Assembly (NCBI GenBank): GCA_947846985.1
Contig: CANTUZ010000004.1
Coordinates: 55,653,672-55,717,671, forward strand
Origin: Fratercula arctica
Lineage: Eukaryota; Chordata; Aves; Charadriiformes; Alcidae
Direction of reading: 5' to 3'
DNA length: 64,000 nucleotides
The notes beneath the pieces were generated by a model. That model had not been told where the DNA came from and made no database searches. It saw only the letters and a program-made list of their open reading frames with translations. Below are positions 25,416-38,600 of the stretch, piece by piece (the stretch's first letter is position 1; each line of letters begins with the position of its first letter). The position numbers were made by a program, and so were the translations under genes.

Positions 25416-28284
25416 TCACTGATTAGCTTCATTCCCACGCCTCTCCAGGGAGCTTTGCACTCTTAGCGCAAGCATCTACTGTATATATGAGAACTCGTGA
25501 CTTTTTCTCAGCCCAGCCAGTTAATTGCATCATTCCACTCCTGGGCACAAGGAAGGCACCTTTTTCTCCTCAGTACCCTTTCATCGCAGAGACAGCCATG
25601 GCTAAATTTATCATAGGGAAAAGGTTTGATCAGCAAATCCTTCCTGTGCCACAACCATGAAACAGTATCTGCAGTGACATACTAACACGTGCAGTAGGAG
25701 AAATTCTTGGATTCTCTGCTTAGAAATGTAGCTTCAAAAAATTCAATTCTGGCTTGACGGATCCTACAGCTTTGGCATTTTGCTTCAGAAAAATATTCAC
25801 ATAAATTAAGATTTTCAGGCAGTTACTCTCACTCTGAGAAGCTGTAATGGTTGAGAGCAAAAGCATTTAGCAGAGGAACAGAGGTGCCAGAACATCTGTT
25901 GTGGGTCTATCCATAATTCCATCATGTATCCAACTTTCTACAAAACAAACAACTTCCATCTCCAAATGGATTTGTGGTGTCCTTTACCTTTCTATTTATC
26001 CACTGCCAATCAAAGATCTCATTTAGGATTTGCTGATGATATTCCACAGAACAGCTGCTGCTAGTTTCTGGCTGACAGTATAGACCAGCTTCTTGGAAGG
26101 CCAATGTCCTGTACAAGCGTGGCAGAAATGGAACAGGCAACCCGGATTAAATCACGCTGTTAAAGGGGGAGGGGAGAAGAACCCCTGCAATATAGCCTTG
26201 TGAGGAACTACAGGTCACGTTAGTTCTCCAAATCTATCCCTGGCCTAATTAAGCTGCATTTTCACTGTAAAGCAGGCGAGCTGCCAGTAACAGTGAAGTG
26301 AAACCCGCCTTCCAGTAACTGCCAGCTGGGAGCTCAAAAGTATGTTTGTGCTTGAAACAGAAACCTTTAAGAGTAACGGGGCTTGAAGAGCCATGTTTGG
26401 GGAGGCCTTCTTGAACTAGCATTAAAATACTCACACAACTCTTAATATAGCAACACCCAAGGGTTTTTTTTTTCTTGTTTTTTTTTTTTGTTTGTTTGTT
26501 TGGTTTTTTTTTAATTTGCATTCCCACTTACAGCCTAATTTTATATTCATGTCACGTATCTCACATATTTCCTTTTGAGGTCACTACAATCTGCACAGTG
26601 CTGCTCAAGAACACAATTTGGGGACCACGGAAGTCAGGACCTCACGACAGTCCACTCAGTCTACTCCTGCTGCTTCTCTGTTCCAGCACGGGTCAACAGC
26701 TCCATAGCTTGCCACAAGAACAGCCTGCCACCAGCTACCATCTCCACGCTCGCTCTCGTCACAGGCAGAGGAGGGCTCACAGAGAATGGGAAAGAAAAAT
26801 GATGGCTGAAACAATCACCATTTGTCCAACAGAGAGACCGGCTTCCATTCCTACACATACATTTTACAGTCACCCTGACAGTGAATAACTATTCCTTATT
26901 GTTTTGCCAAAGAGGGTTGATGAGGACAAAGCTTAAACTCAGCAATGCTCTGCTTCTATGTAGCTATCTCCAGAAAGGTCTGCATTCTCTTTCGAAAAGG
27001 TCTTTTGCTTTATAGCCAAGTAAGAGGTCAGTATTTGCTTCCATTTTAGAAAAAAAAAAATTAAAACACGATAGGCCTTGCATTTTAAGTTACGCTTAGT
27101 GAAGCAAGGCTCAGTGAAAGAAACCCCAGCTTTGGGGTGCAACTGAGGTTAGAAAGCAAGAGTAATGCTGTAGCTAGGGGCTCCTGCCCCAACACTATTT
27201 CTCGACTTCTGAGTTTAGCACAAGACTTTTTCAGTCTGGGGCAAATGCAAGTAATGTAGGGGCCTGACTCAGAACAATACAACCGGGCTCCTTCGACTCC
27301 CTTTGTGATCTGCCTACGCTGGACCAACAATCAGCCTGTGCTAGAACGTTTGGTCCAACAGAAGAGTATCTTTTCAGTTTTGCAGTCAGGATTTGCTATC
27401 CAACTACAAAGACCATATTAGTCCTTACGGAATTAAAAGCTCAGGCCATATGCCAATAAACAAATCCAATGGAAGCTGAAGCACGAGCAACCACCTCCAC
27501 AGGCAGGCATCCAAACAAGTCTTAATACAGGGTTGCTAGCTAACAGGCATCCCGCATGAGCGGTATTACAAGGTCTTCCAGGAATCAAAAAATATCTTGT
27601 TCTACACATCCCCTTTCAGGTATGGGGCACAAGCTCTGATGTGCAGGAAAGAATCAACTTATAGTGGTAGGCAGCTTCAGGAAATTACACCCTTTCCCTC
27701 AAAAAACCCCACATTGCACTAGCAAGCCCATCTCTTACAAAAAAGTAGGATTTGCCAGTGAATTGTTCTTTGCCCACAGACATCTGCATCACCCTCCCCC
27801 CCACCCCGCCTTTTTATCATTACTTAAATGACAGGGATTCAACTACAACAGGAACCCACTGAGCAGATTCAATAGCAACTCTTCCAGATCAGACTCGGGG
27901 AACAATGGATGAATTGCAGAGAAACAGGCACAACACTAGCAGAACAAGCTGTAGGGGCTAGACACTGAGAAATCTTGTTCATTTGGACCTTTGCCTACTT
28001 TCAAACATGCCCTTTTCCAAAACTTGTCTTGTCTTTGCATTGTTAGTAAACAGTCATCAGAAACGGAGAGATGTCGTAAGCACAAAGAACCCATGATGCA
28101 AAATATTCTGCTTCTTAGATAAAATTTGTGTCAACTGTTCAACATATACGTTGCTTTGTATGACAGAAGATATCTGATCACCACTGCTAAAAAGAAATCA
28201 ACATTTTTCCTTCTAAATGGATGTTGCACCAAATCATTTTTGACAGGCAATTCTTTTTTCAGCAATTGAGCAATGGTCCACAGT
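25416..28284. other. Intergenic sequence between CR1 and the WDR1 3' end
   Basis: No gene recognised. It contains the T-rich tract at 26.46 kb. No SLC2A9 exon, the mammalian downstream neighbour, was recognised. Confidence 0.6.
26464..26512. repeat. T-rich / TTTG low-complexity tract
   Basis: Long T runs with a short (TTTG)n core. Confidence 0.9.
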
Positions 28285-28304
28285 ATGAGAAGCAGCAGAA
28301 GCGT

Positions 28305-28310
28305 TTTATT
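28305..28310 (-). terminator. Candidate distal polyadenylation signal of WDR1
   Basis: AATAAA on the transcript strand, about 1.27 kb after the stop codon. It is followed 20-35 nt later by a short GT-containing stretch. Confidence 0.45.
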
Positions 28311-28343
28311 TGCTGTATAGTGCCATTAGAAATATGATTGGTT

Positions 28344-28360
28344 AAAAAAAAAAAAAAAAA
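28344..28360. repeat. Poly(A), 17 bases
   Basis: A17 on the plus strand, 35 bp beyond the distal WDR1 polyadenylation signal position and inside the predicted UTR. Confidence 0.95.
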
Positions 28361-29049
28361 CAACCAACACAAGTCCACACAGAAAGGAAAGCTTAATAAA
28401 AACCAAAGAGCACTGGAGAGGTGGTGGCGGTGGTTTCTCTTTCAGCAGAGAATTTTTTTTTTTTTTTAAAAAAAGTGTTCCAAAGTTCTGGACAGCAACA
28501 ACTTCTTTTGGCCACTAGAGATGGTAACAAATCTTCCTACTACTTTGCATCAGAGTGTCCTCCTCCACCCTTGCTGGGCTGCTAGCTTCAAATCACTTAA
28601 ATGTGTTGCAGAGTGTGAGAAGGGAACTAAACACAAAATCATGATCTGTTCGCATTAGATAACAGCTTCCATGCAACCGTTCTGCACATGCAAAGGCATA
28701 AAACTCAGCAAACACTATCTTAAAAACCACTTCAAGTCATAACAACGCTTCACTTTGTTTAATTCCTGTATTTTTGAAAAGGTGGCAGAAGTACTGCATT
28801 TTGTTAAAACAATAACATGCTTCTCCTCCTTCAAACAGAAAATATCTTTAATCTTTGAAACAGAATTTTTTTCTGACATTGAAATGACCAGACATTCTTA
28901 ATTCATGAAAGTAACAAATGGGTTTCTGAAGCATGAAGTTGCCACAACGATTATTTGTAAACATTATACCCACAACAGTAAGTACACCAAAACCCCACAC
29001 TTCCACCTGAAAATAAACCACAAAGCTTTGACATGAAATACATAAAAAG

Positions 29050-29055
29050 TTTATT
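29050..29055 (-). terminator. Candidate proximal polyadenylation signal of WDR1
   Basis: AATAAA on the transcript strand, about 530 nt after the stop codon. A T-rich stretch follows directly. It could give a short-UTR isoform. Confidence 0.45.
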
Positions 29056-29295
29056 ATGTATGTACCCCATTTTGTTATCTGGAGGAGAAAATCTGAGGCA
29101 ACAGTTTGGTGCAGTACAGAGAAGCAAAGCAATATACAGTAGCTGCACACAGCTTGATTGGTTTCAGATCACAACTAAATACTCTTACTATGACCGTTAG
29201 TACAGAAATGTTCTGTAATTAGAAAAAATGAGAAGTATTACTCTCATGCTGTACAGTCTCATGTTTCTTGGTTAGAAAAGAACAACTGATTGAGT

Positions 29296-29325
29296 CTGAA
29301 TCTTTCACACCTGAATCTTTCACAC
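29296..29325. repeat. Perfect 15-bp tandem duplication in the WDR1 3' UTR
   Basis: CTGAATCTTTCACAC occurs twice head to tail without a mismatch. Confidence 0.9.
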
Positions 29326-29581
29326 CAACTTGCTCAGCTGTTGCCTCTGGAATGTTCAGCACAAAGGTTAAGCTCCAGACATAATTTAAGTGCTTTTCAT
29401 GTGCAAACTGTTACTGGCTAAAGCTTTCAAAGTACATTTAATTACAGATATGAACACCCTGTAAAGGTATGAGGATATGATAGCAGACCCAGAGGCCAAT
29501 ACAGATTCTTTAAGAGAAATTCTATGTTCCACTGCAGTAGTTCTAGTCCCTGATTAGGTCCTTCCAAAGAGAGGGCTTATT

Positions 29582-29691
29582 TCAATTGTAGGAGATAGAC
29601 CACTCTTTGACAGAAGCATCATGGGATGTTGTTACCAGAGTATGTTCATCCAACCACGCCAAGCCGCTTACATGATGTAGTCTGTGAGCAT
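29582..29691 (-). CDS. WDR1: WDR1 terminal coding exon 15 (residues 572-607 and stop)
   Basis: The acceptor is CCACACAG. It encodes [19 protein letters not shown] and [14 protein letters not shown], then TGA at 29582-29584. The final WD strand closes the C-terminal propeller. Human ends TITY, so the terminal Asn is an extra residue here. Confidence 0.96.
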
Positions 29692-32600
29692 CTGTGTGGC
29701 AGTGCGAAATAACAGAAAAGAATTAGGAAGGCTAGGCTGACCAAATAACTTTACCACATATTTCAAATGTGATTTTCAACTGCATTGAATACCAGTAGTG
29801 CATTTTAAAAGTGACTACAAAAATAACGTTAACAGAACAGTTCTGGTATTGTAGCTAGATAGAGATTAACATAGAGGCTAAAGTAGTTTGGGAACATTCA
29901 AAGCCTGCTTAGCATTAGTTACAGAAAACAGGTATTGTGTTGAATTTCAAGAACTACTAGCAACTTTCACAAGTAAGATTTTGAAGGAAACATACCTGGT
30001 ATCTTGACTCTGGTCTCTGGATCACTTACGGTCCAAACATATACCATCATGTCCATGCCTCCAGAAGCAAAGTGTTCATTGTCTGGTGACCAGGCAATAC
30101 AAACAATTTTTGCATGGTGTCCATAAAAGACATTATGTTCCTATTTGAAAGTCAGAGATGCAGTGTTATTTCGTTAGTTTAAGATACTTTGGGAAATCAC
30201 TGGCTTTTAATGTGTAGCATCACAATAAGCTACTGCAAGACTCCAGACAGCGTACATCTCGGGTGAAGATGGATGCCCTAAACCAAGTGGTGGCTTCATT
30301 TTATGCTATTTATTTAAACACTTACCAGGCCAATAAAATCCAACCCTTTTGTAAAAAACACTAAGACTTTTTCTGTGAAAGCTGCACCTGTAAAGTGCTT
30401 ACGTAACAAGTCACTTCTTGCTTAGAGGTTTTTAAAATAACCTCACACGTGCTTCTAAAAGCAAAATTCTTTCAATTTTTATGGAGAAAATTGAATGTTT
30501 TTGTGGAATGCCATCCCGCATTTTTTACTTCAGTGGGGTTTCAGTCAAAGCTTAATAACTTTGCAGGCTGATACACATATTGACTGCTCAGCTGAAAAGT
30601 GGAAAAATCACTCATTTTCTGGTTCTTGGTTAAAAGACACTAGAGATGGAAGGATAAAGCAAGATGCCCTGTCCTAATGTACACCTTTCATTGCTTAATT
30701 CTAACCATGGAACTGTTATGCCACAGCCAGCAGAATTTTATTGCCAGGTCTGCTATATTTACTTCATTAAATTTTATGATACTGCATGATTCTTATCAAA
30801 TTGAGCCAGCACTCTTGTGCATTTACAAAATGCACATGAGTTCTGTAACAGGCATGCGTATCTTTTGTTGACTTTTTTTTCCTTTTAAAAAAACCCAACA
30901 CCTGAGCGATTCCGATGACCTGAATAAGGAACCTGCAACACTTAGTAATCTTTTGTATTTAACTACTGCTAGCCTGTGGAAATGCAACCCCTCCCCCATT
31001 TAACTATGTGTGTGTTATTAGATGGGTTTGCCAGCCTATGCTCTACGTTTCCTCACCTATTATGATCCGGAGGCTTCACACAGACTGCTGTGAAAAACAC
31101 CACTAACTCAAAATACCAGGTAAACAGACAGTCACAGAAACACCAAATATACATCAATGATTTAACAATGAAGTGTCACCAGCTACATTATATTCCACCA
31201 TTATTTAGACATGAGATGCCGGTCAGTTTGTTTTTTAAACAAACAAAACTCTTCAAACAACAATTCTTACCGCATAGCCATCAGTGACACTAAAGACAGT
31301 GACAACTTTGTTTGCATCACAGACTGCAAGAAAGGCACCATCGTGAGAATATGCCAGGTCAGTAACAGGACCTTTAGCTTCCAAAGACTTATCATCATTT
31401 TTCAAAGAGGTTCCTTGGATTGAATACAAACGGACATTCCCATCCTGAAAATTAACAGTGAAGAAAGGGAGAAGGTACAAAAATCACTTTACAATAGAAA
31501 GAGGGAGGCTTACTGAGTTTCTGGAAGTTTCTGCATCGATTCTATCTGGTAGCACTTACATTAAGAAATATAGTTTAAAGAACCTATCAATTATGCTGGT
31601 TGCAATCCAACACGTCTAGAATATAGACCTGATTTCTAGAATTTGCCTACTTTAAGCATACACTGGGTAAAACCATTCCGAATATTTAGAAACAGCAAAT
31701 ACAAGATAAAAAAAATGAAACAGACATTAGGTTACAATGGTGGGAGAACCTGGAGAATGAAAGCCCAGGATTACCAATTACACATAGTTCACTTGTTACA
31801 ATACTGCTGTTGTTACAAACTGCTGCCTACTACTTCTCAACACAACACACCTACTGTTATTAAATGCTTCTGTTACTAGTTCCAGTGTTCAAAGTAGTAC
31901 AGTTTCAAGAAGTGCAACCTTACCGCTCCTCCCACTGCTGCTGTACCTCCTCCAGGGTGAATGGCTACAGCTTCTGGCTCATAGCCAAGGTCATCAATTG
32001 CAAAACATTTCTTCTTATCTTTCATCAAGACAATCTGTAAATACAAAACCAGAAACTAAGACCCTTGTTCAAAAGTGCCTGATGCAAAACTATGATGAAG
32101 CCACATTGCTTAGTCATAAATACAAATCCACTCTGATTGCTCAGAAGTTTGCTATATTCTGATCTTAAAGGAATAGTTACATTTAAAAAAAAAAAAAAAG
32201 ATGAAAGAAATGCCGCCATGCGGTGACTAGTACTTATGTGCTCTAAATTAGGCAGTGCAGGGCATGCTCTACTGCCTTCAGCTTTGCCTCATTTCATTTA
32301 AGCATGAAAGAAACATGGACAAAGGAGTATTTTTATCAATGCTGTTCACTGTTTAAGGGGAGGCAGGACCAAATGAGTAGCAAATTAATACTGCAATGTT
32401 AAATTATAAGGGGTATTTCCTATCCCGTTCTATTACTATGGACAACTGAAATTATAACTCACATGGAAAACAGGTTTGGACAACAGTATTGAAAATCCTA
32501 AGCATAAAACCAGCATCCATATAGAAGGCATAAATCATTAGAAGTTAAGCATGCTTCGATACAAGGTAGACCTGCTACAATCTCTCTGGTTTTGTGTGAT

Positions 32601-35600
32601 CTGACTATTACTGGCAAGCAAGCTAGAGCTACCTATGTCGCACAACACCATTAGTCAATTGATCAGTTGCAAAAAAAAAAAAAAAAAAAATTAAAAAAAT
32701 GCAGGAGCAAGACATCCTTTCCCCAAAATCACGTCACTGAACAGATAAGGCAAGAGCATGACTCAGACTGGTGTAGCCTTCCAGCACAAAGTTGTGTTGA
32801 TAACAAGTTCAGATGCAGCCACACGAGGGACCATGTGAAATTTAAATCTACACATAAGACCATCAAATTGGTACAGAATGCAAACAGAGAAACCTATCAG
32901 TATCCAGCTTAATTATGTTCTGCATAGCTCTTCTTAGGAAATTCTGCAGATGTGCAAGGTGATCCCACACTAAATAGGGTTGTCAGAAACCATCACGTTA
33001 CCATACACAGCATTATTAACAGAACAATTGTGTCGATAATACAAAAGTTAATACTTACTTGTCCAATGCATAGAACTACAGTATAACCACCAGGACCCAC
33101 AGCTAAACATTTTGGTTGAACATCCATTTTCACAGCATCCTGGCCACTGGAGAAAGGCGTGCAAACGTGGAGAAGGAGGAAGGACAAAGCAGACAGAAAA
33201 TTATTTCATGCTTATTCAAATAATCCCCCACTAATGATCAAGAATGCACACAGTTCATTTATTTTTTTCTTTAAATAATCTGCAAAGTTTCCTTCTCTTT
33301 AATGTTCAAAACATTAGCATCTTGATTAGGCAGTACACCTTCAAAGTGAAAGTCAGTGTTAGTACACTAAAGTCTAATTTTTTTAAACTAACTAGGCGAT
33401 CTTAATAGAGTCCTTAAAGTTTTTTGCTTCAATTGTGGTTTCCATGAAGATGTAGTTGTGTCCCACTCCTCCTAACCATATTTATCATCAATATTCCTGG
33501 ATATTTAAGAATCATAAAACAGACACCTTTCCCACAGTCCCCTAACTAAGCCACCCAATACAAGGCAGATGTCTATCTAGACTAGATGGCCTTTAAAGGT
33601 CCCTTCCAACCCAACACATTATATGATTCTATCTAACCTGTGGAAGGGATGAGACCAATTGAGAAGTCTGGGATGCATTTCTTGTTGTCACAGAAAAATG
33701 CAAGATTGGTACAGCAATCGTTTCTACAGTTTCCATAGTAACTTAAAACCTGAATAAATTGCAGCATAAAATTCTTTACCACATAAATCAACAAAACTCT
33801 TGCTGCAAAATAATTAGGGCTGTAATACTACAATAAAAGGCAACGTTTTAACTGACCTGTAGTCCCTCTTGCTAAGGTTGGTATAGCGTACAGTGTCATC
33901 CATACTGCAGGTGACCAGCTGATCCATTTCATCTACTGCCATTCTAGAAACCTGGTTTGTATGGCCTTTCCCAGAAAAGCCATCGTTCTCTCCAGTTTCA
34001 GAATCCCAATAATGTGCATAACAGAATTAAGGAACATTTGAAGACACTGCTGAAGTCAGATACAGCATCATAAAAAGTTAAATAACTGACAGAACAGCTA
34101 AGGTTAAAAGGGATCTCTTGAGACCGTTTAGTCCAACCCGCTGCTCAAACCAGTGTCACTCAAATCAGTGTCAGCTACAACAGGCTGCCCATTCCATGGG
34201 GTTTTTTGAGTATCTCCAGGGATGGAGACTGTACAAGCTCCCTGGACAACCCGTACCAGGGTTCAAACAACCTCACACCCTCAAATATTTATTACATGAA
34301 CCTCTGATGTTCTGTAATGAGCTAAATAACCTACCACGAACAGTAGCAAACACTAGAACAATTAGCATTAGCTCTGAGAATAGGAAATAGTTTTTGAAGA
34401 ACTATAAGTAGAAGTCATGCAACATTGGCTTCCCCTGATGTTATATGTTAACATCAGTTTGAATTATTAACACCATACTACAGGTTTGTAAAGAAACAAA
34501 TCCTAAATTTGTAACCATTTATGACAATGTGATTTTAATGCATCACAGCAAGCAGGATGAAGGACTGATTTATAAGCTTCAGCACACTGAAGAAAAGCCA
34601 ACGGTCTTCTAGCTGAACACATCCCAACCTCACCCTTTAACATGCCCTTCGGGAACCAGGTTGCATTCCCAGTGTTTTGCTCCAGAAACCAAGAGGACTG
34701 AAATAGAGTCTCAAGAGAAGTACAAGTTCTCCTCAGTAGTGAGAAAGTCTGGTGACATTTGGGATACCAAATAAAGAACACAATATGTCACAGAACTTCA
34801 AAAACACACTTTAAAAACACAACTGTAAAGAGAAATGCATGTTAATGGGTCAGAGACAAGTCAACAAGAGTTTATCTTTCTTGTCCTGAACATGTGAAAA
34901 ACAAGATACATGACTTTCAGCACCCACTAAGAACTACCTATTGCATGTACAGCAACGCACATGTACAATGTGCATGTATAGCAACACATATTTTGCATGT
35001 ATGACACAATATGTGAAAAGCTACAAGAAGCTAACAATCTTATCTACCACATAGAAGTGACAATTGAAAACTAAGAATTGGCTTATATTTAGCAGGCAAG
35101 TGTAAAGGCAACCAGTATAAAAGACAAGTTAGGGGAAAGAAAATAAACTCCTTCAGACATAAAATATTCACTTGTGTCCAATAAACCTAAGTTTTTGGAT
35201 GTGGCAAAGCTTTTTTTTTTCCTTCCTCCTAATGAGCTCTCTCAGACTATAAGGCTAGAACAAATACATCTACCATTCAAAGGATATTAATATGACCATC
35301 ATTACTTCCAGAGTAAATATAGGACTTTCCACCATTTTTATGCACTGTAAGACACTGAATTGATTTACTATGACCCTGTGAATGGGAGACAAATAATAAT
35401 TATTGATGGGCAATTTTTCATCTTAACACATACATAAATCAAACTTATTTGAGAATAATTATAGGTTATTCAGAAAATAACATATCATTTTATTCACAAA
35501 CATTAAAAGTCACCCAAAATACAAATCACTAATTAATGGTGTAGTCATTTAACTGCTGCAGCATTGCTATTTCCATGTACTGCTCCTTGAAGAGAACGAA

Positions 35601-38600
35601 AAGGCACCGTGAATATCCTTATTAGCCTGCTGGGCCAAAATATTTTCATGGCCTTTTCATCAACAAAGTTCACATTTTGGGCACTTTATGATTCAGGGAA
35701 GAGGACTAAATATGGTCATGTACCCACACCAACTGCCAGAATTACAGTAGCAATAGCAAGAATCTGGGACGTCTGTTTCTAGTTCATGTAAAAATGTAAG
35801 TTCCCGTGAGAGTGCTGTGTCAGCGAACTCTTTAATTCCTAAAATTAAAGCTCAACTGCACAGTAACCCTAGTCACCTTGTTCACAATACACTAGGCTCT
35901 GGTAGAAGGAGACATCACTGGCAGTTTTCTATCTATGCTGTATTTCTTTTCTCATCTCAAGAATGCTAACAAGCTGCTATGAAAGATAAGTTGATAACCT
36001 TAATTGAAACCAAAATCAGTCTGTGTATTTGCACAGAGCACAGTATCACACATGTAACGTTTTAACTTCTTGATTCATGTGACTTGCAAGAGTCACTCAC
36101 ACACAGCTTGTCTGGTAATGCTAACTGAACCCTATTTTTCAACAGTTACTATTCCATCTAGACAACTTCAGTCATTGAATCATTTATTGCATAAACTAGA
36201 GCAACAACAGAAGTTTAACCTACCTTTATGACACGTAAAGGCTTATTTGGATTGTTCTTGTCCAAATAATTGATATAGCCAGACAGGGAGATAGTCAGTA
36301 AATGGTCTTTCTGCCACAAGCAACCCAGCTGCTGATCCAACACGTTTGATCCCATGTTAAAAGTATTGACAATAGAATTAGCACCAACATCCCAAATTTT
36401 AGCAGTTTTATCTCCAGAAGCAGAAAGCAACTGACTACTGTCAGGGCTCCAACTAATCTGTAAAAACAAACGTCACCACAAGATAGTAAATGCATTTATT
36501 ATTGCAAGACTTTACAGCTCATGAACTCAGTAATGCAACACTATGGACCATTTGCACAAATGAAGTGATACTTACAGCATAAATACCTCCATCATGAGCT
36601 TTGCCTCCACCAAGAGCACACACTTTCTCTCCAGTCTTCCCATCATAGACAAAAATCTTAAGAGAGCAGAGAGACATGTACGTTAAAGGGAAAAGTAGTA
36701 GCAGAAAAAAAACCCAAGAACTTCTTTTTTTTCCTGAAACCCGTGCACTGCACAGATCATTTTTTTGTTAGGTGGCATGCTTGCGGACTTATAAACCACT
36801 AGATTTTTGAAGCAGCAGCACAAGTATTCCTGCATTTAAGACTAAACAAATGACAATTGTAACTAATCACAGTAAGCCACTCTGTACATTGGATCCTGAC
36901 ATTTGAAATTCTGGAAGACGTTACACTTTTGACTCCTGCTGTGATGGCAGCTGCTTAGCACTACAGTCATGGGAATCTGCCTTCTTAGATGGAGGAGCTA
37001 CCTATGGTAACAGCATCATTGTCAAACCCGCCCTTATCAGTAGATAACAGGGAGCTGTGTTGCTATCTGTGAGTTCACTACTTCAGCCAGACTTCTCAGG
37101 ATCGTAACAAGGACATACATATTCCAGAAGTCTAACATGTTCCTACAAAAATAATGTGTAAGAGAAGTAATAAGCTAGGGAGAATGGAATGGGGAAAAAC
37201 GTTGAGTGACAATAGTCTGGTTAACATCAGTTGTTATGGCTTTATAGGAGGATACTTAAAAGTTTAAGCCAATCATTTCTTGGCATGAAAAAAGGAAGCC
37301 ACATGGATTTTACAATACTAATCCTATTCCCAAAATGCACAAGAAAAATCTTCTCATGCTATAATCACTACAAAAGAGTTCCTTGTTTTTTACCTGGCCA
37401 TCTGCACTAGCTGTAGCAAATCTGTTCCCATCAGGAGAAAACCTCACACAGTTCACAAACCGTGTATGGTCCTGTAGGAGAAAAGTAAGAATCAGCACAA
37501 GAAGATAATCCAGTAACAAACAAGTTCTCTCACATGGGAGCCAAAAGTTAGCTGTGTAGGAGATGTCTGCTGTAGAGAATTGCTATGGAGCAACTCTAGC
37601 CTCTATCTGAAGAGGATCATGACGATCAAGAACAGTCCAGGGCAGAAACCGTGACATCAATACTGATGTAGTTCAAACAACTTAGCACAATACCTGGTAA
37701 ATGAGTACCCAGTTTCAGGGATAGGTACTAAAAAAACCTCAGCTGCAGCCTAGATACAAACATGGGATTCTTCCCCTCTGGGCACTGAACTCTTCTGCAA
37801 CATTCTCCAGATTTTGACTCTTGCTTCATTGTGCCAGGAAGTTTTATACACAGAAGAAGGATAAATTACTCTTATTGTAAAAAACACAGCCATGAAGAAT
37901 AAATTATTATTTTACTCCATTACTCCAATTATTTTTATTCCATTTCTGGGAGACTGCATTAGTGGTAGCTCTGGGAAGTAACCAGGCAAGACTGATGTAT
38001 GCTCCCCAAATAGACTATTTACAAGTAGGAGACTATTCAAACCATGCTAACTAGAAAACACGCGTTAAATAGGGAAGCACCACAATGAGGCCAAAGCACC
38101 CATGCAAAGAGATTTGGGAGACTATTTTTAGTATTATGAAAGGCAGGTTTTAACCTAGTTTCTTTAACTATTGGGTTTTTTTTCCTGATGACACCTCGAA
38201 GCTCTAATCTAAACCATTAACAGCCGGTACCACAACCCCATATATCAACTCAAATATCACTTCAAATGGAAGACTGCATCTTAGACAAGTCTAAGCAGCA
38301 CTGGTAAGCAATTCAGACTTCAGAGTTCCAAAAGAAGCAGCTTAACAAAATGCAAGTATCAACTTAAGTTCAGAAATATATTAGGCAACTACATCATTTC
38401 ATTGGATTGCAGAGCTCAAAACAATTCCTTTTCTAGAATTGAAATGGAGTCCTTACTAAAGTCAGTGTACGAAGAATACTCAAGGCACATACTTAAAATA
38501 AAAAGGACTACTACTGTGTTTTTAAAAATAAAACAAGAACCAAACATTTTGGGTGTACTACTGCAATAACATCCAGTATCTCTGCAATAATTTTTTTGAG

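Larger units (their letters stand above)
28285..29581 (-). other. WDR1: WDR1 3' untranslated region (extent inferred)
   Basis: This is sequence after the TGA on the transcript strand. AATAAA occurs at 29050-29055, giving a UTR of roughly 0.55 kb, and at 28305-28310, giving about 1.3 kb. The distal site fits the roughly 1 kb UTR I recall for mammalian WDR1. No long open frame in this stretch looks protein-like. It contains a perfect 15-bp tandem duplication (29296-29325). The end is not proven from sequence alone. Confidence 0.6.
34014..35287 (-). other. U12-type AT-AC intron (WDR1 intron 9)
   Basis: On the coding strand the 1274-bp intron begins ATATCCTTTGA, a perfect match to the minor-spliceosome AT-AC donor consensus. 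It ends in AC at 34014-34015. TTCCTTAAT (34026-34034), matching the U12 branch-site consensus TTCCTTRAY, places the likely branch adenosine at 34027, 14 nt from the exon; U12 introns usually have 10-20 nt. No GT-AG pair at these exon ends keeps the WD-repeat reading frame. A CR1 fragment lies inside it about 80 bp from the acceptor. Confidence 0.92.
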
